Shown: piece by piece, positions 36,207 to 43,415 of the stretch
Layout of the letters: the number at the start of each line of letters is the position of its first letter
Position numbering within the stretch: position 1 is the first letter of the stretch
Translations under genes and position numbers: made by a program
Notes under the pieces: model-generated
What the model saw: the letters and a program-made list of their open reading frames with translations, nothing else
Told to the model about the DNA's origin: nothing
Database searches by the model: none
Source of the DNA: Thermoanaerobaculia bacterium
GTDB lineage: Bacteria; Acidobacteriota; Thermoanaerobaculia; Multivoradales; J023
NCBI GenBank assembly: GCA_028066595.1
Contig: JALCBJ010000057.1
Span: 1 to 43,469 of the forward strand
DNA: 43,469 bases
Direction: 5' to 3'

Positions 36207-36413
36207 GTGACCACTCTCCCAGAGAAGATCGACAGTAAGTTCCGCTACGTGCTTCTCGCAGCGCGCCGCGCCGAGGACATGATGCGGGGTGCTACACCGA
36301 AGGTATCCTCACCGTCCAAATTCACCAGCGCCGCCATGCGGGAGATCGGTGAAGATCTCGTGCAGTGGGAATACGGTGTGGCCGAGCCCGAGGCGGACGA
36401 CGAAGAAGAATGA
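36207..36413 (+). CDS. rpoZ: RNA polymerase omega subunit
   Basis: 68-aa subunit that chaperones beta-prime assembly and forms part of the ppGpp site in proteobacteria. KFRYVLLAARRAEDMMRGA matches the conserved N-terminal helix. The tail (EPEADDEEE) is acidic. The start is GTG, with GGAG (36193-36196) ten bases upstream. It overlaps the uracil-DNA glycosylase start by ATGA. The position after gmk is the common bacterial arrangement. Confidence 0.92.
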   Translation: MTTLPEKIDSKFRYVLLAARRAEDMMRGATPKVSSPSKFTSAAMREIGEDLVQWEYGVAEPEADDEEE

Positions 36414-37192
36414 GCCTGAGGGAAGCCCTGACCTACCTAGATGGTTTGGGCTTCGATCATCTCTACCGTAGGTCGATGCCTCCAGAGCCTGCGGCGCAGG
36501 ACTCCGCGTCCTCGGAGTCGGAGCCTGCAGCCCAGGCTACCGAGGCAGGGGCGGGTAGCCTCTCGATTCCCGAAGATCCGAGGTCGCTTTTCCCACCGGC
36601 AGAGCCGGAAGCTGCTCTGTCGCCAGAGGTCCGCCTGCAACGGCTCGACGAGGTCCGACGGCTCTCCCAAGGTTGTCGAGTTTGCGGGCTCTGCGAGCGA
36701 CGTCAAAACGTCGTGTTCGGAAGCGGAAATCCCGATGCTGACCTGATGTTCGTCGGCGAGGGACCGGGTGCCGAGGAGGATCGTCAGGGTCTACCGTTCG
36801 TCGGTGCCGCCGGTGAGCTGCTGACCAAGATCATCGGCGCCATCGATCTGCGGCGGGACCAGGTCTACATCGCCAACATGGTGAAGTGCAGGCCACCGAA
36901 CAATCGTGATCCGCAGCCCGACGAGATCGCGGCCTGTAGGCCGTATCTCGACCATCAGATCGACCTGGTGAAACCGAAGGTCATCGTCGCCCTCGGACGG
37001 GTAGCGGCACAGGCACTACTGCAGTCGAACCTGAGTCTCGGAAGACTCCGCGGCACCTGGCACGAGTACCGAGGTAGCGAGGTCCGAGCGACTTATCACC
37101 CGGCAGCCCTCTTGCGATACGAAAAGTACAAACGGCCGACCTGGGAAGACATGAAAGTGGTGCGAGACCGGATCGCGGCCGTACGCGGCTGA
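36410..37192 (+). CDS. Uracil-DNA glycosylase, family 4 (iron-sulfur)
   Basis: 260-aa DNA repair enzyme that removes uracil from DNA. Motif 1 is GEGPGAEED (116-124) and motif 3 HPAALLR (His230). Probable [4Fe-4S] ligands are Cys89, Cys92, Cys160 (VKCRPPNNRDP) and Cys176. Ahead of the catalytic domain is an ~80-residue linker rich in Ala, Glu, Pro and Ser, longer than in the thermophilic enzymes. The ATG at 36410 overlaps the rpoZ stop by 4 nt; an upstream in-frame ATG lies inside rpoZ. A related phage SPO1 DNA polymerase N-terminal domain belongs to the same superfamily, but the motifs here favour UDG. Confidence 0.93.
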   Translation: MSLREALTYLDGLGFDHLYRRSMPPEPAAQDSASSESEPAAQATEAGAGSLSIPEDPRSLFPPAEPEAALSPEVRLQRLDEVRRLSQGCRVCGLCERRQNVVFGSGNPDADLMFVGEGPGAEEDRQGLPFVGAAGELLTKIIGAIDLRRDQVYIANMVKCRPPNNRDPQPDEIAACRPYLDHQIDLVKPKVIVALGRVAAQALLQSNLSLGRLRGTWHEYRGSEVRATYHPAALLRYEKYKRPTWEDMKVVRDRIAAVRG

Positions 37193-37197
37193 GGCGA

Positions 37198-37219
37198 GCC
37201 CTCGTCCGTCACCGAGGGC
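37198..37219 (+). terminator. Hairpin after the uracil-DNA glycosylase gene
   Basis: GCCCTCG (37198-37204) pairs with CGAGGGC (37213-37219) around an 8-nt loop, starting 6 nt after the stop. It closes the long plus-strand run and faces the toxin gene. No T-tract follows, so termination strength is uncertain. Confidence 0.5.
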
Positions 37220-37298
37220 CGCAGGACAGTCGAGCCGTGGGATCTTCGTCTAACGGATCGATTTTGGTTTCACCGAGCGAATCATCGGCCGCGGAGCG

Positions 37299-37580
37299 CT
37301 AGCTCGGAGGCAGAAACATCAGGCCGTGGAAAACACCAAGGACCGTGATGCCCTCGGTCTCGGGCCGATACGCGATACGAAACTGACCGTAATCGCTGGT
37401 CCGAACACCTTCGGCATACGGATATTGCTTTCCCAAATGAGGCGCGTCGGACAGCGAGTCGAGTCGATGAAGAAGACTCTCTAGGGTACGACGCGCAGTC
37501 GCCGGCCGTGATTCCGCCATGGCCCGGTAGATCTGCGCCAGGGTCGTCTCTGCATGCGCGGTCCACCTCAGCCGAGCCAT
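37299..37580 (-). CDS. RelE/ParE-superfamily toxin
   Basis: 93-aa toxin-like protein: RLRWTAHAETTLAQIYRAM, ARRTLESLLHRLDSL, PHLGKQYP, and the C-terminal strands RTSDYGQFRIAYRPETEGITVLGVFHG. This is the ParE/RelE order. Arg in FRIAYR and the final hydrophobic strand are typical. It overlaps the end of the upstream small gene by 13 nt, the usual antitoxin-first order. A Shine-Dalgarno-like GAGG sits just before the ATG. Whether it attacks gyrase (ParE) or mRNA (RelE) cannot be told. Confidence 0.85.
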   Translation of the reverse strand: MARLRWTAHAETTLAQIYRAMAESRPATARRTLESLLHRLDSLSDAPHLGKQYPYAEGVRTSDYGQFRIAYRPETEGITVLGVFHGLMFLPPS

Positions 37581-37807
37581 CGCCTCAGCTTCCGTCGGAA
37601 CGTCTCCTGGCTCATGAGACGCCCAGCTGCGGCGTCGGCCAAGCCTCGCTCGATGACGCGATGGAATCCTAGAGCCCGAAGGATATCGTCTAGACTCGCA
37701 TCCGCCGGCTGACTGCGAATGATGTTCACCGCCATCGAGTGGGCATCGTCCGCACCCGGTTGGCTATCGGGCGACAGGGAATCTACGACCGCCGGAGACT
37801 TCGTCAT
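37568..37807 (-). CDS. Antitoxin of the RelE/ParE-type pair
   Basis: 79-aa partner. The C-terminal motif IERGLADAAAGRLMSQETFRRKLRRWL resembles the GLxDxxAGRxxxxEExxxxLxxW tail seen in antitoxins paired with ParE/RelE toxins. An acidic, flexible N-terminus precedes it. No clear ribbon-helix-helix or Phd DNA-binding domain is seen, so autoregulation is uncertain. It is followed by the toxin with a 13-nt overlap. The upstream exported PstS-like gene is 51 bp away on the same strand. Confidence 0.72.
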   Translation of the reverse strand: MTKSPAVVDSLSPDSQPGADDAHSMAVNIIRSQPADASLDDILRALGFHRVIERGLADAAAGRLMSQETFRRKLRRWLG

Positions 37808-37858
37808 GGGGATTCCGCCGCGACGGCAGGCTGCTGTCCGCCCAGCCTCGTCCTCGCC

Positions 37859-38299
37859 TTAGCCGACGATTCGTACTCGTTTGACACCATTGCCGAGTCG
37901 GGTGTTCGGCCCTACGTAGCCGATGGCCCCGGCATCGCCGGACACATGCGTGACCATCTCAGAATCTGATTTGACCTCCTTGGGCGGTACGCCTCGGCCC
38001 GAGAAGATCTGTCGCTGCCAATAGTTCTTGATGCTCGCCACGGTTCGACCATGAACCGCCTCCGAAAGAGCGGCCCGTACGTCGGAGCTGCTCTCCAAGT
38101 CCGCGGGCTCTACCGAAACGCCGTTGTCCCACTTGGTCTTCTTCTTGAGTAGATAGCCGGAGAGTTCGGACTTCGAGATCTCGGTGATGGGATTGTCCGC
38201 ATGCACGATGACCACGAAGTCGTTGGCGACCTGAGCCTTGATCGACCAACCGGCGATCAACAGCGTCAAGATAGCTGCCAAGAGTACGGTGCGCTTCAT
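37859..38299 (-). CDS. Exported one-lobe PstS-like substrate-binding protein
   Basis: 146-aa protein with a signal peptide (RTVLLAAILTLLIAGWSIKA, cut near 22). The mature part FVVIVHADNPITEISKSELSGYLLKKKTKWDNG...SIKNYWQRQIFSGRGVPPKEVKSDSEMVTHVSGDAGAIGYVGPNTRLGNGVKRVRI, read in segments, resembles one lobe of phosphate-binding PBP proteins. Such short orphans occur without an ABC permease. It is a minus-strand gene with GGAGG (38306-38310) six bases before the ATG and two leader hairpins. No pst genes adjoin. It may bind phosphate or another anion; the function is unknown. Confidence 0.78.
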   Translation of the reverse strand: MKRTVLLAAILTLLIAGWSIKAQVANDFVVIVHADNPITEISKSELSGYLLKKKTKWDNGVSVEPADLESSSDVRAALSEAVHGRTVASIKNYWQRQIFSGRGVPPKEVKSDSEMVTHVSGDAGAIGYVGPNTRLGNGVKRVRIVG

Positions 38300-38614
38300 A
38301 TGTAACCTCCACCCGGGTCACCGGGAGTCGACGGTCTCTGGACCGTCGAGGCGAAAACGTAGAGCGAGAAGAGCAGGGAATGGGGGCGGAGAAGGGCCTT
38401 GAGCGTACCCGCGAAGACGAACTATGGCGAGTGAAGTCGAACCTAACCAGCACCCTGCGAACCCACTATATCAGCGCCCGACCCCGACACCACACAAGAT
38501 GTCGTTGGTTGGGGTAGACTTTTCGTATGAACCCAATCTGCACCAGATTCTTGGTGCACTCATTTTTGCGCCCGCCAGCTATCCATCCGTCTCAACGAAT
38601 ACCGGAGTTCGACG
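38300..38614. other. Divergent intergenic region between the PstS-like and FG-GAP genes
   Basis: About 315 bp. The left end carries GGAGG and two hairpins of the minus-strand leader. The right end has GGAG (38603-38606) for the plus-strand TTG start. A minus-strand TATAGT (near 38468-38473) and a plus-strand TATGAA (near 38526-38531) are possible -10 elements, but their -35 partners are poor. No gene is supported. Confidence 0.5.
38312..38349 (-). promoter_or_regulatory. Double hairpin in the leader of the PstS-like gene
   Basis: Read on the minus strand, TCGACGGTC (38349-38341) pairs with GACCGTCGA (38336-38328), 9 bp with a 4-nt loop. CCCGG (38325-38321) then pairs with CCGGG (38316-38312). 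The second stem ends 1 nt before the GGAGG ribosome site. Alternative folding could regulate translation; a DNA operator is the other reading. Confidence 0.5.
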
Positions 38615-40015
38615 TTGCTCACCCAGCTAGAATCCTTCCCGAAATCTTCCTCTTCCAGCGCCCCCATCTCCTTTTTGGCCCTGGCTCTTCTCACTCTTTG
38701 CTCCATGCCGGCATGGGCTGGCGGAGACTGGGTCAACTTCACTGACGAGACCTCGACTCGGATCGTGGCAGCGCCCGAGTTGGCGGTCACCGACACCGAA
38801 GAGAAGGACTTCGCCATTGGCGATCTGGATCGCGACGGCGACATCGATCTGGTCGTCGTGCGGAAGCTGCCGTTCACCAACGTAGGTCCACGCCGCAACG
38901 TCCTCTTCATGAATGAAGGTGGCGTGATGACCGACCGCACCAACACCCTGGCGCCCGACATGCTCGACGCCACCGACGATCGCGATGTGGCGCTGGTCGA
39001 CGTGGACGGAGACGGTTGGCTCGACATGGTCACCGTGACGACCCTGGGCGAGCAGCCCAGGCTCTATATGAACCTGGGGGCTCCCGGCGGAAACTGGGCT
39101 GGTCTCGATTGGGATCCGATGGATGTACGCCTGCCCACGTTCGTGCCGGCGCCACAGTTCTGCGCCTTGGCCGTCGGTGACGTGAGCGGCGACGATGTTC
39201 CCGATCTCTACTTCGCCGACTACGAGAACGATCTCGAGGACCGTTTGCTGATCAACAACGGCAGCGGTGTCTTCACCGACGAGACGGATACGCGACTGGC
39301 CGCTGGTTTTGCCGACTCTGTCTTTGGCACCGACGCCGAGATCTTCGACATGAACGGCGACGGCTTCAACGACATCGTAAAGAACAACTCCAGCGGGGAC
39401 GAGCCTCCTCCCGGTACGGTCTCGGCCACGTCGATTCTGTACAACGATGGTACGGGCAACTTCACGGTCATAGATGAGATCTATGCGGTTGCGCCGTACA
39501 TGGTCGAGGTGGCTGACTTCAACCAGGACGGTCGCTATGACGTCTTCATCGTGGACGACGGTCAAGATCGCATGCTGACGAACACCGGGAACAATGCACA
39601 GAATCGTGCGGAGTTCGACACGGTACAGGTCACGACGAGCCCAGATACGGCATTTTTCGGCGGCAACACGTTCGCGGCGGACGTCGATCTTGACGGCATT
39701 CTGGATATCGTGGTCTCGGACGTCGACACGGACATCAAGGGTTGCGACCGTGAGCTGACGATCCTACGAGGTACCGGGACTCCCCCGAACGTCACCTACG
39801 GAGATCCGCTGTCCGGCGCCGGGCGGACGTGGCGTACGCAGGGAACCTTCGACGCCGTGGTCTTCGACATCAACGGCGACGGAGCGCCCGACATGTGGGC
39901 GGGCACCTGCACGGGTACCAAGGTCTTCATGGGTGATCCGAAGATCGTCCCCGAGATCTTTCTCGATGGATTCGAGTCGGGCAACACGAGCGCCTGGAGC
40001 GCAACCTCACCCTGA
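38615..40015 (+). CDS. Exported FG-GAP/VCBS repeat protein with GFESG C-terminal tail
   Basis: 466-aa secreted-type protein. A signal peptide (SFLALALLTLCSMPAWAGG, cut near 36) is followed by repeats with calcium-binding loops. Examples are AIGDLDRDGDIDLVVV, ALVDVDGDGWLDMVTV, EIFDMNGDGFNDIVKN and VADFNQDGRYDVFIV, from ~65 to ~430. This is the VCBS/FG-GAP beta-propeller pattern. It ends EIFLDGFESGNTSAWSATSP (447-466), a tail shared with the di-haem protein at 40345-42063. The start is TTG, with GGAG (38603-38606) eight bases upstream; later ATGs would cut the signal peptide. A strong terminator follows. Confidence 0.83.
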   Translation: MLTQLESFPKSSSSSAPISFLALALLTLCSMPAWAGGDWVNFTDETSTRIVAAPELAVTDTEEKDFAIGDLDRDGDIDLVVVRKLPFTNVGPRRNVLFMNEGGVMTDRTNTLAPDMLDATDDRDVALVDVDGDGWLDMVTVTTLGEQPRLYMNLGAPGGNWAGLDWDPMDVRLPTFVPAPQFCALAVGDVSGDDVPDLYFADYENDLEDRLLINNGSGVFTDETDTRLAAGFADSVFGTDAEIFDMNGDGFNDIVKNNSSGDEPPPGTVSATSILYNDGTGNFTVIDEIYAVAPYMVEVADFNQDGRYDVFIVDDGQDRMLTNTGNNAQNRAEFDTVQVTTSPDTAFFGGNTFAADVDLDGILDIVVSDVDTDIKGCDRELTILRGTGTPPNVTYGDPLSGAGRTWRTQGTFDAVVFDINGDGAPDMWAGTCTGTKVFMGDPKIVPEIFLDGFESGNTSAWSATSP

Positions 40016-40037
40016 ACCCTCCGGTAGAGGAAGCTAC

Positions 40038-40075
40038 AAAGGATCCCGCGGCGCTGGAGTCGCGGGATCCTTTTT
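40038..40075. terminator. Strong bidirectional intrinsic terminator
   Basis: AAAGGATCCCGCG (40038-40050) pairs with CGCGGGATCCTTT (40061-40073), a perfect 13-bp stem with a 10-nt loop. A T-run (40071-40075) follows on the plus strand; the A-run at the left arm serves the minus strand. It lies 23 nt after the FG-GAP stop. Confidence 0.93.
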
Positions 40076-40344
40076 CTTGCGTCCTTCTGGGCCTCGGATA
40101 CGGAGGGACGAGCTGGAATGCATCCAGAAGTGACTACGCAGTGACCATGATGGCCATCACGCCGGTCTGCGTGCGGCCTCCGAAACTCGCCCGAGTATTG
40201 TCCTGATCACCCGTTCCTCGTTCACCCTGGCATACGAAGGCTTGGGCGGTTCCTCAGCTCAGACAGCCTGGGCAGCACAGACGGCCTCGGCGGTGCCCGT
40301 GATGCGTCGGTCTTCTCGAAGACCGTGTTTCTCGATGCGAAGGA
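40076..40344. other. Gap between the terminator and the di-haem gene
   Basis: About 270 bp with no convincing gene. It holds CGGTCTTC (40308-40315)/GAAGACCG (40318-40325), an 8-bp stem with a 2-nt loop. The stem is 20 nt beyond the minus-strand di-haem gene stop and could help termination, but no minus-strand T-tract follows. Confidence 0.45.
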
Positions 40345-42063
40345 CTAGGGCGTTCCGGTCCAGAATACCGTCGTTCCCGACTCGAAGCCGTTCTGGAAGA
40401 TGCCGTCCAGACTGCCGGCGGAAAAGAGCTTGAAGGCGAACGGTTTGGATACGGCTTCGGGGATGTTCGAGCCGGGGCTCACGACATACCAGCGACCGAA
40501 GTAGGCCTTGCCTTCGAGTCCCGGAGCAGAAGGTAAAGAGATTGCGACCGAGGCGTGGCGGGTACCGACTCCGTCGGGTGAAAGGAACACCGTCTCGTGA
40601 GCCAGGCTTCCAGCTGTCGGCAGGAGATCGGTTCCCGGATCCTCGTCGTCGATCACGAGGAGTCCTTCCGTAGAGCCGTCGGCCCGATAGACACCGACCG
40701 TGAAGTTGGGATTGCCGAGCAGCGGTGGTTCGAGCGCCGCCACGCGTGGAAGAATTCCCTGTGAGCTGTTGACTCCGGAACCGTAGACGACGGGCAGTCC
40801 CCAGGACTCGGTGTAGAGCCTGGGACGGTCGAAGGGTTCCTGCTCTTCCGCCAGGCGAGAGTCCGTCAAAGGCCGGGTGAGGAATGCGAGCAGATCGGCC
40901 TTCTCTTGCTCCGTGAGCATGAGCTCACGAATGAACGCATCTTTGTTCGGGCCGTCGAAGTCGCCGCCTCGATTGTAGAACTCGATGACGTCTTCGAGAG
41001 TCGCAAACCGGCCGTTGCGCATGTAGGGCGCCCGTAGCTCGACGTTCCGCAGCGAAGGTGTGCGCATCCTGGCACGATCGTCTTCCAGCTCCGTAACGTC
41101 GAACCGTCCCGCATCGTCCGCATGGGGACGAACTCCGGTGTAGTGGAAATCATGGTCGGTGAACGCCACGCCTGAATGACAGCGGTCGCACGAGGAGTCG
41201 AGAAAGACGTCGCGGCCTGCAAGCTCTTGAACGGTGAGTCCGGTGCTGGTGATGAGCCAGTCGTCGAACGGAGTCTGGTCGGTGAACTGTGTCCGCTCGT
41301 AGCTGGCGATGGCCATGCCGATACGTGGAGCCGTGATCCCTGGCGAGCCGAAGGCCTCTTCGAAAAGAGCCGCGTAGTCCCGGCCCGCGATCCAGTTCTC
41401 CAGATCGGCAGGAACGTCACCAGCCAGCGCGAGGGGCTCGATGGCCGCAACCCGGTCGAGGACCTCGGTCCAAGTGCGACCGACATGCGCCATCTCCACG
41501 TCGCTCAAGAGTGGTCCCAGCGCCTGACTCTCCAGAGCAGCGCCGCTTGCCAGGACGACGGTCTCCGTAACCGGATCGACAAACTCCTCGCCGGCCCTGC
41601 CATCCCAGAACAGCGAGGAAGAGTAGCCTGCGTTGACGGACGAGATCGTACGTCGTCCGGTCACCTGCGGCAGCAGGGCGAACGACGGGCTGTAGTCGTA
41701 GGTGCCATCGGCCGCGGAGAGTGGCACTCCCGGTGATCCGAACACGTCGTCCGCACCGCCGAAGACTCCATCAGGACCGGGATGGATCGCCAGTGGATCG
41801 TTTGCCGACCTGGGGTCGTCACCGCCGTCCTTGGGAATGTGGCAGGTGCCGCAGGCGACGGTCCGCGTCGACGAGAGCTGTTCGTCCCAGAAGAGCGCTT
41901 TGCCGAGACGAGCTTTGTCCTCTGTCAGGGGGTTACCGACTGGTTCCGGCGGCGGCCCTAGCTGGGCCTCGGTGGAGTCGAACGCCGAAAGAGCTAGGAG
42001 GAGCGAAAGCAGCTCCACGAACGCCGGGGGGCTATAGGGGGACTTGGATCTGAATGTGTGCAT
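40345..42063 (-). CDS. Di-haem cytochrome c peroxidase/MauG-family protein with GFESG C-terminal tail
   Basis: 572-aa exported di-haem protein. A signal peptide (FVELLSLLLALSAFDSTEA, cut near 34) precedes GKALFWDEQLSSTRTVACGTCH, with haem site 1 Cys71-X2-Cys74-His75. Haem site 2 is CDRCH, Cys292-X2-Cys295-His296. TPSLRNVELRAPYMRNGRFATLEDVIEFYNRGG is the conserved C-terminal block of CcpA/MauG enzymes. An extra ~170-residue C-terminal domain follows. The end is GIFQNGFESGTTVFWTGTP, nearly the same tail as in the FG-GAP protein. It probably reduces H2O2 or modifies a partner. It lies 35 bp after mnmA on the same strand. No Shine-Dalgarno is seen. Confidence 0.9.
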   Translation of the reverse strand: MHTFRSKSPYSPPAFVELLSLLLALSAFDSTEAQLGPPPEPVGNPLTEDKARLGKALFWDEQLSSTRTVACGTCHIPKDGGDDPRSANDPLAIHPGPDGVFGGADDVFGSPGVPLSAADGTYDYSPSFALLPQVTGRRTISSVNAGYSSSLFWDGRAGEEFVDPVTETVVLASGAALESQALGPLLSDVEMAHVGRTWTEVLDRVAAIEPLALAGDVPADLENWIAGRDYAALFEEAFGSPGITAPRIGMAIASYERTQFTDQTPFDDWLITSTGLTVQELAGRDVFLDSSCDRCHSGVAFTDHDFHYTGVRPHADDAGRFDVTELEDDRARMRTPSLRNVELRAPYMRNGRFATLEDVIEFYNRGGDFDGPNKDAFIRELMLTEQEKADLLAFLTRPLTDSRLAEEQEPFDRPRLYTESWGLPVVYGSGVNSSQGILPRVAALEPPLLGNPNFTVGVYRADGSTEGLLVIDDEDPGTDLLPTAGSLAHETVFLSPDGVGTRHASVAISLPSAPGLEGKAYFGRWYVVSPGSNIPEAVSKPFAFKLFSAGSLDGIFQNGFESGTTVFWTGTP

Positions 42064-42073
42064 GATTGTCTAT

Positions 42074-42102
42074 ATCTTAGCGCAAATTCGGAGTTCGATC
42101 AG
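42074..42102 (-). promoter_or_regulatory. Weak candidate promoter for the di-haem protein gene
   Basis: On the minus strand CTGATC (42102-42097; includes the mnmA stop), 17-bp spacer, TAAGAT (42079-42074). The predicted start is ~42067, only a few bases before the ATG, giving a leaderless-like mRNA. The -35 is poor. Confidence 0.3.
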
Positions 42103-43214
42103 GGCTCTGACCGGTGCCATTCGATGCTTCCACCACCCAGACATTCCTCGTCTCGATAGAGCACGGCAACCTGACCTGGCGCCAGGCCCGGGTCGGGTTC
42201 CTCCAGCTCGATTTCCAGGCCGTCGAGCGCCCGCAGCAGGCGGGCACCGAGCAGTTTAGGGCCGTGTCGAACCCGTACTGACAAGTTGCCGGGCTCGGGC
42301 TCCCCGACGATCCAATGAGGTGCGCCGAGCCGGAAACGGTTGCGCGCGTGATCGGCCAGCTCCTCCGCATGGCAGATCCAGATCACATCATCTCGGTCGG
42401 GGGCTCGAAGAGCCTTCCCCACGACGTACCAGGGTCCGCCGTGCAGACCCAGCCCCTTGCGCTGACCCACCGTGTGGAACCAGTGCCCGCGATGTTCTCC
42501 CAGCATCGTGCCGTCCTTCACATGGCGGATCGGACCTGGGTGTTCTCCGAGGTGTGCCTCGACGAAGCGAGCGAACTGGATCTTGCCGAGGAAGCAAAGT
42601 CCCTGGCTGTCTTTGCGGGTGCGGTTCGGCAATCGTAGGCGCTCCGCCTCCCGTCGTACTTCGTGCTTGTGCAGATCCCCGATCGGGAACAGTACCCGCT
42701 GGAGCTGCGCTTGACGCAGCTGAAACAGAAAGTACGTCTGGTCCTTCACCAGATCGACGCCCCGCAATAGGTGCGTCGTTCCGTTTGCTTCGCGACAGAG
42801 GCGGGCGTAGTGTCCCGACGCCACGAAGTCGTACCTGCCGTCCTCGTCGGGGGAGGGGCCCGAAGATCGATCGTCCAGCAGGTCGAGGAACGCACCGAAC
42901 TTGACGACTCGGTTGCACAACACGTCCGGGCTGGGGGTCCGGCCCGCCCGCAGCTCATCTAGCGCCCAAGTGACCACGCGCTCGCGATAGGCACGCTGGA
43001 GCGGCACCACACGAAGTTCGATCCCAGCCTCGTCACAGACTTGGCGAGCGAAGGCCAAGTCGTCCTCCCAGGGACACTCTCCGAGGTACGAAAGCTCATC
43101 CTCCAGCCAGATTTTGAGGTAGAAGGCGGTCACGTCATGGCCGTCGGCCAGAAGCCGATGCAACGCGACGGAGCTATCGACACCGCCGGAGAGGAGAAGT
43201 GCTGTACGGTTCAT
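42099..43214 (-). CDS. mnmA: tRNA-specific 2-thiouridylase MnmA
   Basis: 371-aa enzyme that thiolates U34 in tRNA-Lys, -Glu and -Gln. The PP-loop is LSGGVDSSVA (8-17). Catalytic Cys100 (PDVLCNRVVKF) and Cys207 (DSQGLCFLG) correspond to the two active-site cysteines. FHTVGQRKGLGL and the final beta-barrel domain complete the family. The ATG at 43214 gives the standard N-terminus. The open frame extends 20 codons upstream without similarity. It is divergent from tRNA-Leu. The di-haem gene starts 35 bp beyond its stop. Confidence 0.96.
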   Translation of the reverse strand: MNRTALLLSGGVDSSVALHRLLADGHDVTAFYLKIWLEDELSYLGECPWEDDLAFARQVCDEAGIELRVVPLQRAYRERVVTWALDELRAGRTPSPDVLCNRVVKFGAFLDLLDDRSSGPSPDEDGRYDFVASGHYARLCREANGTTHLLRGVDLVKDQTYFLFQLRQAQLQRVLFPIGDLHKHEVRREAERLRLPNRTRKDSQGLCFLGKIQFARFVEAHLGEHPGPIRHVKDGTMLGEHRGHWFHTVGQRKGLGLHGGPWYVVGKALRAPDRDDVIWICHAEELADHARNRFRLGAPHWIVGEPEPGNLSVRVRHGPKLLGARLLRALDGLEIELEEPDPGLAPGQVAVLYRDEECLGGGSIEWHRSEP

Positions 43215-43415
43215 CGCATGGCGCTCGAGGGATGTGGCGGCGGCCAGCCAAGTCGGACGAGAAGAGTACGCCAATCCACCGACATGAGGGGAAACGACCC
43301 GATTCCCATTGATCTGGACGCGGTCCGGTGCCGTTGACAGATCACCGCGGCTCGCCTACAATCCACCGCCCGCGGCGGTAGTAATCGCCGTCAGATCTCG
43401 ACAGCCAGCGACCAT
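43215..43415. other. mnmA-tRNA-Leu divergent intergenic region
   Basis: About 200 bp. It contains the tRNA promoter at 43334-43362 and a hairpin ACCGCC/GGCGGT with loop CGC (43365-43379) at the start of the predicted transcript. Otherwise no supported feature. Confidence 0.55.
43334..43362 (+). promoter_or_regulatory. Sigma-70-type promoter for tRNA-Leu
   Basis: TTGACA (43334-43339), exact 17-bp spacer, TACAAT (43357-43362; 5/6). Predicted start ~43369, about 46 nt before the mature tRNA. A 6-bp hairpin covers the predicted transcript start and would be removed by RNase P. Confidence 0.85.
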
